64,000 nucleotides of DNA. Origin: Symbiodinium sp. CCMP2592 (lineage: Eukaryota > Sar > Dinophyceae > Suessiales > Symbiodiniaceae). The stretch is taken from NCBI GenBank assembly GCA_905221615.1, contig CAJNDT010005423.1, positions 501,363-565,362 of the forward strand, written 5' to 3'. Below are positions 9,490-18,303 of the stretch, in pieces (position 1 is the stretch's first letter; every line of letters begins with the position of its first letter). Below the pieces are notes generated by a model. That model saw only the letters and a list, made by a program, of their open reading frames with translations, made no database searches and had not been told where the DNA came from. Position numbers and translations under genes: made by a program.

Positions 9490-9709
9490 CTCTCGACGCA
9501 GGGTGCCCAGAGCTTTTGGTCACCCCAAAATCTCGATTCCGGGTGGGGAAAGGGCCCAAACGGCACCCCTGGGGATTGATCCAGGGGCCTGTTCCCTGCC
9601 CCTTATGCAAATCCTCCACCTGCCCGTTAGGCTATGGAAAGATAGTTCTGGAGAAGGCGGTCACCCCATATAGAGTTTTGGAGGGACTCCAGGCGCCGTC
9701 ATTTGGGCA
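9490..9709 (-). other. Pol III-box-like module, copy 3
   Basis: Nearly identical to copy 2, including the GGATCAATCC B-box variant (9573-9582) and the A-box-like sequence at 9624-9634. Copies 2 and 3 are therefore closer to each other than to copy 1. Confidence 0.5.
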
Positions 9710-10376
9710 GTAATTGGCAGTAGTGCAGTAATGACCAGTACTGGTCATTGCTGCACTTCTGCCAATGAGTGCACTACTGCCAAATATTACTGCACTACCT
9801 GCACTAGTGCAGTACTTGGCAGTAATGCAGCAATTGGCAGTAGTGCAGCAATTGGCAGTAGTGCAATAGTGACCAGTACTGCAACACTTCCACAACACTT
9901 CCACAACACTTCCACAACACTTCCACAACTCTTCCACAACTTCCACAACACCTCCACAACACTTCCACAACACTTCCACAACACTTCCACAACACCTCCA
10001 CAACACCTCCACAACACTTCCACAACACTTCCACACCACCTCCACAACACCTCCACAACACCTCCACAACACTTCCACTACACTTCCACAACACCTCCAC
10101 AGCAATTAGCAGTAGTGCAGTAATTGGTAGTACAGCAATTGGCAGTCGTGCAGTAATTGGCAGTAGTACAGCAATGACCAGTAGTGCAATACTTGGCAGG
10201 AGTGCAGTGATGACCAGTAGTGGCAATTGGCAGTAGTGCAGCAATGACCAGTAGTGCAGTAGTTGGCAGTAGTGCACTAATTGGCAGTAATGCCATAGAA
10301 TCAAGAAAGAGCTATCAATCTGTCAATCCTTACTATGTCTGGACCTGTTGTGACTCGTGGATTTCATTTAAAGCTT

Positions 10377-10489
10377 CCCAGAGACTCCAAAACCCTTGAA
10401 TTAAGGAATATTGCAAAAATATAGTGGCATCCCCCATAATCATGATTTTAAGATTTATTCCTTAATTCAAAAGTTTTGGAGTCTCTGGG
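10377..10489. mobile_element. Foldback (MITE-like) element with 34-bp inverted repeats
   Basis: Arms at 10377-10410 and 10456-10489 both read CCCAGAGACTCCAAAAC and end in GAATTAAGGAATA on their own strand, with two mismatches in 34. The 45-bp AT-rich loop has no coding capacity. No clear target-site duplication was found beside the arms. It could be a small non-autonomous DNA transposon or a cruciform-forming remnant. Confidence 0.65.
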
Positions 10490-10539
10490 TTCATGGGTGG
10501 GGTAAAACTAGGTATAACCAGGATGTGAGATAACAACCA

Positions 10540-10617
10540 CCCCCTAATATTAAAAACATTTCCGAGTTTTTATTTAGGGGGGGGCGGGGGGGGCCCCCCC
10601 CGTTTAATATTAGGGGG
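10540..10617. repeat. Inverted CCCCCTAATATTAAA pair around G/C homopolymers
   Basis: Perfect 15-bp arms at 10540-10554 and 10603-10617 flank a segment with G8, G8 and C8 runs. The same 15-mer appears at 5172-5186 on the other side of the minisatellite. Together with the AGT tracts it forms a roughly symmetrical border. Confidence 0.8.
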
Positions 10618-10624
10618 AAAAGAT

Positions 10625-10674
<50 letters not shown>
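10625..10674. repeat. (AGT)n microsatellite, right boundary
   Basis: About 16 AGT units directly after TTTAATATTAGGGGGAAAAG, the mirror image of the left border at 5089-5186. Confidence 0.9.
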
Positions 10675-10675
<1 letters not shown>

Positions 10676-10761
10676 CACCAGTAGCAGTAATAATAACACT
10701 GCGAAGCGGTTGTTCACGGTCCAGAGCTCGACCCGCAACGTCTTTGCATTGCCTTGCGCAG

Positions 10762-11010
10762 CTTTGCCAAATCTGTCAAGACTGCTCGAAGGATCAAGAA
10801 ATGGTCACATCAAGGGTTGCTGCCTTCACGGGTGACTATGTACAACATTTGGATTCTCAAGCTGACGAGAGGGTCTACGATCTGCGGGACCTGTACCAGA
10901 GTTTGTCGATCTGCTGAAATCAGATTCTGGAGTTGTAGGTCACAATGTGACAAATGCGGCCCCAACCCTGTACCTGATGGCGCGCGTATCATGACAATAC
11001 GGGCTTTTGG
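10762..11010 (+). CDS. Candidate upstream exons, unassigned
   Basis: An acceptor-like GCGCAG ends at 10761. It is followed by a 51-codon coding-like frame (10762-10914; includes CQICQDCSKDQEMVTSRVAAF, and DERVYDLRDLYQ). An overlapping frame from about 10895 reads PEFVDLLKSDSGVVGHN then NAAPTLYLMARV. Neither segment matches a family I know. They may be 5' exons of the antiporter gene that starts being recognisable at 11669, or a separate gene. No initiator ATG could be assigned. Confidence 0.3.
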
Positions 11011-11668
11011 TCCAACGAGCGCAGGAGATGCATATCATGCGTAGCGGTATCAGATGAGGTGCACAAGTGAGTAGTTTGCCGTTTGTGGTAATCGAAGGCT
11101 TGCCTGCGCAGAAGCGGCATCGACACGTTCGAGTTTGCTTTGAACGACATAGGCAGGCAGGTAGGCGGGCAGGTAAGGACCGACCCACGGCGGCTGCAGC
11201 AGTTACACGCAGTGACTCCATGCGTTTTGCGGTCTCCAACCCAGACCCCAAAGACGGAAACCGGGCTGCAGGAAAATATTGGGAAACGCGTGAAAGATGC
11301 CAGACCCCAGCCAGGAGATTCTCGGAGCGAGGAGGGGGATGCTGCATCACGGACGGGTAGAGAAGACACGGTGCGCAGAAACAGGTGGAATGCAGACCCC
11401 TTGATCTCGGCACGCGAATGCGGGTGTGGAATTTGCGCACATGCCCGAAGACGACGCAAGTCCCTGACTGTGACTGAAGGTGCTGCTAGCTCTCGTCTGG
11501 AGCAATGTGGATGAGACAAGTTACCGCGAGCTGATCCATTGGATGCCTGTCCCAGGCTGGTGTAGACACTCTGAGCGCGAACCGAGCGCAGCTCTGCATT
11601 GGATGAGGGAGAAGACATGTGCAATCTGCCCACATGCCGCATGAAGCTCACATTTTTTAAACTTGCAG

Positions 11669-12414
11669 TCCATCTCGGATGCTGACCTGCCTGCCCTAGA
11701 ATCCGCAGGTTTCGTGCTCGGTGGTCACAACATTGACCTGCACTTCGTGGTCAACGACATCTTTATGCCCTTAAGCTGCAGGGCCGGACTGCACCCGAAA
11801 CTTGGTCGCGCAATAGAAGATGAAGCATCGAGCTCGCGAGGTGTTTTTTCTTCGGGCTTGCGATCAAAGAGGTGCTCTGTCACTGCATGAGTGAAGTTGC
11901 GTGGGTCATAGCACCATCTTCTTGCAGTTCACGCTTAGCTGTCAGACAAATAAAGCCGGCAGCGATGCAGCTCGTTTGGATGGCTTGCTACCGCTCATGT
12001 ATCGCGAAAAAATCGCGATTTAGAAGCCGCTCTGTGCCAAGCTTCCTCAGATTCGCCATGATTCGCTCATACTCCGTGATTGCTTCCAAAGTTCGCAGGT
12101 CACTGAAGCATTGCTGCCGGGCGGGTCTCTGTCACCGATCTCGCGCGCATTTAATCCTCTGCTGGCGACGTGTCTCGGACTCACGTGGATGTTTTCGGGG
12201 CAGCCAATGCCTAGCGAGACTCTCCACTCCCCTTGATCGACAAGCCATGCCCTGTAGGTTCGGTGGCGTCCCTCGGCAGACACCATCTGACGCCGAAGGA
12301 TCACGTGCCTGATATTTGAATCTTTGAACCAGCTCTCGCTTAAAGAAACAGTCTCAGGTTGTGGGCCCAGCTGTATTTTACCTTCTCTTTGCCGCTGTGT
12401 TCCACGCAACAGGC
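11669..12414 (+). CDS. Antiporter exons 1-4 (N-terminal helices)
   Basis: Exon 1 contains NIDLHFVVNDIFM, exon 2 FFFGLAIKEV and exon 3 VTEALLPGGSLSPISRA..NPLLAT. Exon 4 contains VVGPAVFYLLFAAVFHATG. Together these match the NhaA helix II to IV region (HFxVNDxFMxFFFGLAxKE then a PGG loop and a GGxxGP helix). The exon 1-2 junction joins AT to G exactly at the conserved Met using a GC donor (11767) and the acceptor GCGAG ending at 11840. The exon 2-3 junction joins KE to VTEA through a GT donor. Confidence 0.75.
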
Positions 12415-15400
12415 AGGTCAGTCGCGATCGCGGTACATCGCGGTACTCAGCGCTCATGCAGCTGTCTTGGTGTCGAGCAACTGTGTATATACATGTGCGG
12501 AATCAGGGGCCATACATGCAGTGGCAGCTCCACAGCAAAACTCCCAAATCGCCACCGTGACCTCAATTGGTCGAAACAGAAGTCAGGATTGAGCTTAGTT
12601 TGAGGCTTCGGCGTTTCACATTCACGCTTGGAGATATTGGCAATTGGGGCATGACCACGGGGTTGATGCAAATGTGGTGCACCAGGTGTTAACAGGGTGG
12701 AAGGCGCTTTGACAAAAAATGGTGCACCAGGTGTTTTACGGGGTGGATGGAGCCTTGATAGCTAGGTGACGTGGCGACGCAACTGCGGTGCACATCGGTG
12801 CACCTCGTGTTTTACGATGTGCAAGGCACCTTTTGCGCTCAGACGAAGTGCTGATGCCACTGCGGTGCTCGTGAGAAGGCTGAAGAGCGACAAGCTGCTA
12901 CATTTCGTGGACAAGATTTCATGACCACGAAGTACATCAGCTTGTGGCTTTTCAGGATTCTCACGGTGCACCAACCTACGAGATTTTTTTGTAGAATGAT
13001 TCGTATGGCTGCATAAGGCTGTTGCCGGAAGCAGGGTGGCAAGACAAGCGAAGTTGCCAACGGAGCATGCAGGTGGGCTAACGAATCCACTCAAAACAAC
13101 TCTCGTGATTGCGCCATCCCCACCCCTCCCGTAGCCGCAACCCAGAGTGTCACCCCTATCCTGTGCCACGTTCGTCACAGGTGAGTTCCCTATCCCCACC
13201 CTTCACATATCCTAGAGTGTCACCCGCATCCTGTGGCCATGTTCGTCACTCTCGTGATTGCGCCATCCCCACCCCTCCCGGACCCTACAGCGGGGGAGTT
13301 CAACTCGCTTTGACGTTTGATTTACTTAGGGCTTGCCCTGGCTCCTGTGCTTCGGCTGGCCAAGCACTCCGTGCGGGAGGGTCGCTGACAACAGAGGGGA
13401 GGATATTTTGAATCACTGTCATGTGAAGTAGGGTGAAAATTACCGTTTTGGTGAGTGTAGATCGGGCTCCTTTTGAATATTGGTGAGTGTATTTATTGGG
13501 TTCTATTATGGGGATACTAGTAATATAAACCATACTCTATGTGAGGTATGAGGTGTTTTTTCGGGGCAGGCAAAGAGCACGTAGCTGTGATGCCGTTTGG
13601 TGTGAAGGTGCCCTGGACCAGCCCATGTGTCTGCCGGATGGCTATCAAATTCATGAAGCAGAGAATGGCCACAGAAGACTAGCTGGAGGAGGCCTACCGT
13701 TTGCGTTCCGGGTACCTTGAAAACTAGCAAAAGTTTCCCATAACGGGTGCTTGGGGGCCAATCACCTGACGCCATTTTACTCTCCTTGGAGGCAGTGCCA
13801 TACCCGCAACTGCATATGACGCCAAATGCGGCCTGGCAGCTGTTTTCAAGGCACGACCCTCCACGACCCACGATTCGCCGGAACATAAAGTCGATGCTTG
13901 CAGTCCGGGTCCCGAAAATGGTGATGTCTGGACACATCATCTTCATCCCTGCGCCAGGGCTGGGGAATCCCGACTGCGCCCGAAACTGAGGTTTGAAGAA
14001 CATGTTGTGCATGATGCCCTCCATGTACATGCGATGGCTGCATTGTCAACACGGCATTTTTGCAGCGCTTTGCATCGGAACAGGCTGTGTCTCCAACCTC
14101 TGCACAGCAACTCAGGACTGATATCTCACTGGCTTGGATGTTCGCGCTGCTGATCTTCGGCCCAGGTCATGCTGCCATCAACTTCCTGCAGCTCAGCCAC
14201 AATGGGCTCTGATGAGCGGTGGCTGTTGGTCGCACGAATCAGTACATACTTTGAACTGACAGAAGATCTCAAGGCTGCTTCTCGCAATACTGGATGATGC
14301 ACTGGGCATGATCATCATTGCAGCAGCTCGTCTTCGCTCAGCTTTTTCATTGCGAGCTCACACGATGATGAATCTGTGACAGGCAGGGGTTCTACAGATT
14401 CTCCACGGGCTGCATGGATCATGCAAGGCCTTTTATCCCGATCCGGATGCTCCAGTGGAGCCCATTTGGCTACTTTTGGTGCTTGGTGTGCCTCAGCTTC
14501 TTCAGAGTTCGGCTGCACAGATCTGCTGATAAGGCGCTTGAAGAGGAAAGGCATGGAAAGGCTGCATGCTTGTTGCTGATTGATCTTGGTTGAGATATGA
14601 CAAGCTCCTCTTTCCTCAAACATGCCTCAGTTTCCGCCTGAATGAAATCCTAGCTTAGTATACTTCCGCACTCTTGTGCGTGTGTACCTACGCATGAAAG
14701 CATGCAAAACAGGCACATCTGCGCACAAGGGCACATCTGTCCACCAGGACCAGGGTCAGGACCATCTTAGCATGATGATGCAGATATGGTATGCACGGAT
14801 ACACTCCAACAGTGGGTCCCAGATCTCAGGCCATGCTGGTAGCCTTTGTGCTGCGCAAGGCCATGGTCAGTCGATGGCAGGCGGCAAGAATGCCGGACAT
14901 GCTTGTATTGTCGTTAATGGTTATCAGGCAGTCTTGTGGTCATGATCCATACAGGAGGTTTGGAAGGAAAAGGCAGTGCAGAGCCAGGAGGACCGTACAC
15001 TGCAAAGACAGCACTGGTATGGCAGAATGGTCCAGATTGTCAATACAAAGGACATCTTCATTGTGGCCGCACCGAGAAAAAAGTTAAAGTCGTCCGCGTC
15101 ACTCGCGCAACCCGCCCGCGCGCGCCACTCACGCTGCGGTTATAGGCAACAGGAACGAGTGGAACAGGTAAGGCACAGGGCGAACTCGTCCCGGGCACTC
15201 GCACCGCTCGCGCCACTCGAGCCACTCGAGCCACTCGCGCCGCTCGCCACTCGCTCTATAGACGAATTGAGTGGAACAGGTAAAATACATGGCGAGTGGA
15301 GCAAGTGGCACGAGTGGAACGGTCGGAGCGAGTGGAGTGAGTGGAACAGACGGATTAGCGCCCCCCCCCCCCCCACGCCGATGCTCTCGACATTTTTCAG

Positions 15401-18095
15401 TTTTTCAGTTTCCCAAAACAGCTTTGGGGGTCTTTCTCAACTAAGGTCGTTTTGGAACACCGGCTGAAACATATCGGGAGCTATGCAAGGGTTCTGAGCC
15501 ATGTGTTCAGTTCTACATCCTCTTGGCTGCGCCCGTTTCCTGGATCGGCCTCTTCAAGGCTCATGTCCATCCAGCCCTTTCGCCTCCTGCTTGCACTTCA
15601 TGATTCTCGTCGTCGGAGACTGCAAGCAATGATTCGGCAATGATGGTCACTACTTAATGTCCAGCAGCTGGGGCTCTCAAAGCGAGTGCCTCACGCTCCC
15701 GACTCAACCAATTGGAGATAGTGCTTGAGAGATGAACGAGGTTGGCCGTGCCTGGGGTTAGGACACAGGGCTGGGGTTTCACCTGCATTCTTTTCGCGTT
15801 TCTCCTGGAGAGAGGGTGGTGGCAAGCCCCTCACACGCCGCTCTGCATGCGAGGCTCGTCTTCGTTGTGCCATTCATGCCGGCGACACATGCCATTGAAG
15901 CTACCGGTCCCCACGACTTGGGCCGGATGCTGAGATGTACGATGTACTCGTATGAGCCATTTGCTTGCCAGACTGCTTGCCGGCCGTGCTGAGTACAATT
16001 CACTTCCATACGCAAGCCGCAAGTCTCGTGCTGCTTCAAGTCTGGTCGAGAACAGCATGGAACTTCTGGCCAAAGTCGAAGTCTGTTCACTGCTGAGTAG
16101 TGCAGAGATTCTTCTGCAGTGGTCTTTGAAGTAAGGCAGGGTCTCGCAGTCCCTCACTGACAAGGATGATGTGACAGCCCCAGTTCTTGGGCCTGGATCC
16201 TGTATCCATGTACTGGTGGATGCTGGCACTCAGTGCTCTCGAGATTTGTTGACATGCTCCCGTGTTCCGTCTGCCGGGCTGCTGCCGCGCCTCCTCCTTT
16301 CCTGTATCTGACTGCAGTGCTGTAAGACGTTTCAGGAAATCTTCCGAAAAAGATCATCTGCAGCGGGCCCAGTCAAGCGACATCTTTCTTGCTCGGGTGT
16401 AAAGTAGAGAAGGTGGTCAACCCTTCTAAAGTAGCTGCACTGAAGTGCAGACCGCACGTGTCTGTGCAGCTGCGCCAGGTGTCTCTCGCAGTGCGAGATG
16501 CCTATGTCGTAGCCTCGAGAAGGCAAAGCACTCATCTCTAGGATAGGATGGGTCGAGTTGACGAACAGAAACGATCTTGCATAGTTTCAATTTTACGTTT
16601 CAACACAACGCTGTCTGCCAACTCTCTGCGTGTGTTCCATGTGCATCATGTGTTCTTGCCAGTTTGAAGAACATCTTCGGCAGAGAGGCGGGCATGCTGA
16701 ACCGGTCTGAAAGTGTCGCCGTCTCGAGCTTTACCGACAGCAGTTCAATTTAGGGGATTTCGTTCTTTCCCGACTGCCTGCGACTCCCAGACTTTGAGGG
16801 AGTGAAAGTGTAGAGGAAGGAATCGGAGCAGCAGTTGCAAGGAAGCTTTTGGTCTTCATTGTGGGCGCATGTCAATGTATCATGGAAGGAGAAGGCTCCT
16901 CTACATGTTTTCGAGCACACGATGAAGGTCCCTGTCGACTTCGGTTGCAGCCTCACCTTGTAAACGATGCTCGACTTCTGCGTTGCATCATGCTGGCAGC
17001 ACCTGCCTCCCGACTCAGAAAACGCACCCCGCCTGTTTGGCTGATGCTGAGGCATGTTCTTCTTTGGCCTTGCCAACGCCGGCGTCAAGCTCCTTTGCTC
17101 TCTGGTAGCTTCGACCCACTGGGTCCCGCCATGTCCTGCCTTTCCGCAGCTCACTCAAGGCTGGGTTCCATCGGAGGTATCACTGGCTGCGTCGGGCTGT
17201 CGCGACTTGGCCAGAACGTTCGCTTGCGTTTCTCTCGCTGCCGCTTCTCTGCAGAGGCTGGTTGTTGGGAAGACCGTGGGGATTGCCGGCATGAGCGCGA
17301 TCGGGCCACTCATAGGCCTTGAATGACAAAACACAGTGTCACCACGTGCTTGCACAAGCTTGAGAGCGGCACGGATCGGCGCGAGGTGCACCTTTACCCA
17401 AGGGTCTGGGCATGGTTGACCTCATTGCCACGGCAGCGACTTGGTGGACTCATGCGGACTCTGTGTACTGTAGACCGGGCCCTACTGGGCCCTGGGCACG
17501 GTATGCAATTCGTGACTAGCATGCTCGGCTGTGATACGGAAGTGCCTGATGCGGGTGATGTCACGTCAGTCTTCGAACTCGTGCTACGCCTTGCGCAAGT
17601 ACATGGAAGTACAGTCGGAGGATTTCATTATGTCGGCTGACGACTCCCTCAGCATATGGAGACGTCTATTGAACACGCAGAAAGGGGGGCGAAACAGCAA
17701 AGAGATGAGCGCAGCACTAGTTTGATCGGCCGAAATGCCGATGTGCAGCTTTCCGGTCCGGCAGCCTCACGAAGCCCGGACGTGGCCTTTCTAGCCTCCA
17801 CTCTTGAGGTCTCTTGACGTTCTTCTCGTCATTGCCTTGTGGGAGGTTTCCTTTTGCCGGATGGTCTGAGGCACTGGGAGGGGTTGGCCTCACAGTTGCC
17901 CTCTTCGTGGCCAATGAAGCGTTTGTTGAGCCGGAGATGCGGGGACAGGCACGAACAAGAAAACAAGCGGAAGAGTGCTTTGTTCCAGAGGCTGTGAATG
18001 GCCACTGGCTGAAGACTTCGGAAGGGAATTGTATTGGCATGCCCTGTCCAGGCAAAGATGGGCGCAGTCTTATCCACGGGCTGCGGAGCTCTAGC
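11669..18095 (+). CDS. NhaA-type Na+/H+ antiporter, spliced from at least 18 small exons
   Basis: A plus-strand gene reconstructed by joining short segments that align in order with the NhaA family (sodium/proton antiport across a membrane). Exons: 11669-11766, 11841-11871, 12099-~12175, 12357-~12414, 13958-13977, 14116-14187, 14274-14322, 14428-14487, 14830-14880, 15511-15581, 15854-~15930, 16928-16943, 17052-17088, 17160-17185, ~17217-17320, 17403-17435, 17871-17948, 18052-~18095. At resolved junctions the codon phase fits exactly. Most donors are GC (for example at 11767, 13978, 14188, 14323, 14881, 15582, 17089, 17436, 17949). GT is used at 11872, 14488 and 16944, and GA probably at 17321. 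Three or four junctions (12.18/12.36, 12.41/13.96, 15.93/16.93, 17.19/17.22 kb) do not resolve, so small exons may be missing. Membrane helix I and the true start are not identified. It is the best-supported host gene in the window. Confidence 0.8.
12660..12840. repeat. Diverged repeats of GGTGCACC-AGGTGTTTTACGGGGTGGA
   Basis: Three or four imperfect copies starting near 12677, 12721 and 12788, inside an intron of the antiporter gene. Confidence 0.6.
13101..13280. repeat. Intronic tandem duplication
   Basis: A 31-bp block beginning TCTCGTGATTGCGCCATCCC occurs at 13101-13131 and 13250-13280. Between them an AGAGTGTCACCC block ending in GTTCGTCAC is itself duplicated (near 13145 and 13214). 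It lies within the antiporter intron preceding 13958. Confidence 0.8.
13958..14487 (+). CDS. Antiporter exons with the ATDI and double-Asp signatures
   Basis: Four exons of 20, 72, 49 and 60 bases join in phase. They give GWGIPTA, then TDISLAWMFALLIFGPGHAA, then LLLLAILDDALGMIIIA, then AFYPDPDAPVEP and a hydrophobic end. GWGxPxATDI and the LAIxDDxxG double aspartate (ion-binding site in NhaA) are the family's strongest signatures. Donors are GC at 13978, 14188 and 14323, and GT at 14488. Acceptors are CAG or AAG followed by G. Confidence 0.85.
14830..15930 (+). CDS. Antiporter middle exons
   Basis: Exon 14830-14880 reads AMLVAFVLRKAMVSRWQ. Exon 15511-15581 reads FYILLAAPVSWIGLFKAHVH then PAL. 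Exon 15854 onward reads LVFVVPFMPATHAIE. The order matches the conserved stretch [GA]MxxAFxLRxxxV..W..(helix)..GxHPALxxxxVPFMP of the NhaA subfamily. GC donors are at 14881 and 15582. The end of the last exon is uncertain. Confidence 0.75.
16928..18095 (+). CDS. Antiporter C-terminal exons, including a 16-nt microexon
   Basis: Microexon 16928-16943 (VPVDF) joins in phase to 17052-17088 (GMFFFGLANAGVK) and then 17160-17185 (LGSIGGIT). Next come a helix ending LVVGKTVGIAGMSAIG (to 17320), GLGMVDLIATA (17403-17435), ALGGVGLTVALFVANEAF (17871-17948) and AKMGAVLSTGCGALA (from 18052). FFGLANAGV, LVxGKxxGI and GxGLTVALFVAxxAF are hallmark NhaA segments in the correct order. A possible terminal exon with AESLLRPRHV and a stop at 18301-18303 follows but is unproven. 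A candidate FEEHLRQ exon near 16663 precedes the microexon. Confidence 0.8.
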
Positions 18096-18303
18096 GTGGC
18101 TGATCAAAATGGCCTTTGGAGGCCCTTGCAATGTGCATCCCACTTGTCTTGTGCATGCCACTAGAATCTGGAGCTATATAGGCTGCTCATGGAGACTAGA
18201 GCAACATTTTGCCCTAGTGACATGTACGAGCGACAGCCAACTGCTGCAGCAGCTGAGTCACTTCTGAGGCCGCGACATGTAAATAGAAAGGGGATGCCAG
18301 GAT

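Larger units (their letters stand above)
5450..10295. repeat. 18-bp minisatellite with 1.6-kb higher-order structure
   Basis: Built of alternating 18-bp units AATTGGCAGTAGTGCAGT and AATGACCAGTAGTGCAGT, with blocks of CCACAACACCT/CCACAACACTT repeats. Three unique modules starting at 6237, 7881 and 9490 show a higher-order period of 1644 and 1609 bp; the last repeat is truncated. Because the unit length is a multiple of three and lacks stops, frames of up to about 400 codons are open on both strands, but they encode only monotonous repeats and are not genes. Confidence 0.95.

Noticed and set aside
5323-10304. Long ORFs of 150-400 codons on both strands in the minisatellite
   Set aside because: The repeat unit is 18 bp without stops, so several frames stay open automatically. 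The translations are monotonous and the same on both strands.
10540-10617. TAATATTA in an inverted repeat resembling a geminivirus replication origin
   Set aside because: The motif lies in the arms rather than the loop, the conserved nonanucleotide is incomplete and no Rep-like gene is present.
10940-11651. Minus-strand ORFs of 166 and 220 codons near 11 kb
   Set aside because: They lack coding character and overlap the intron region between plus-strand candidate exons of a recognisable gene.
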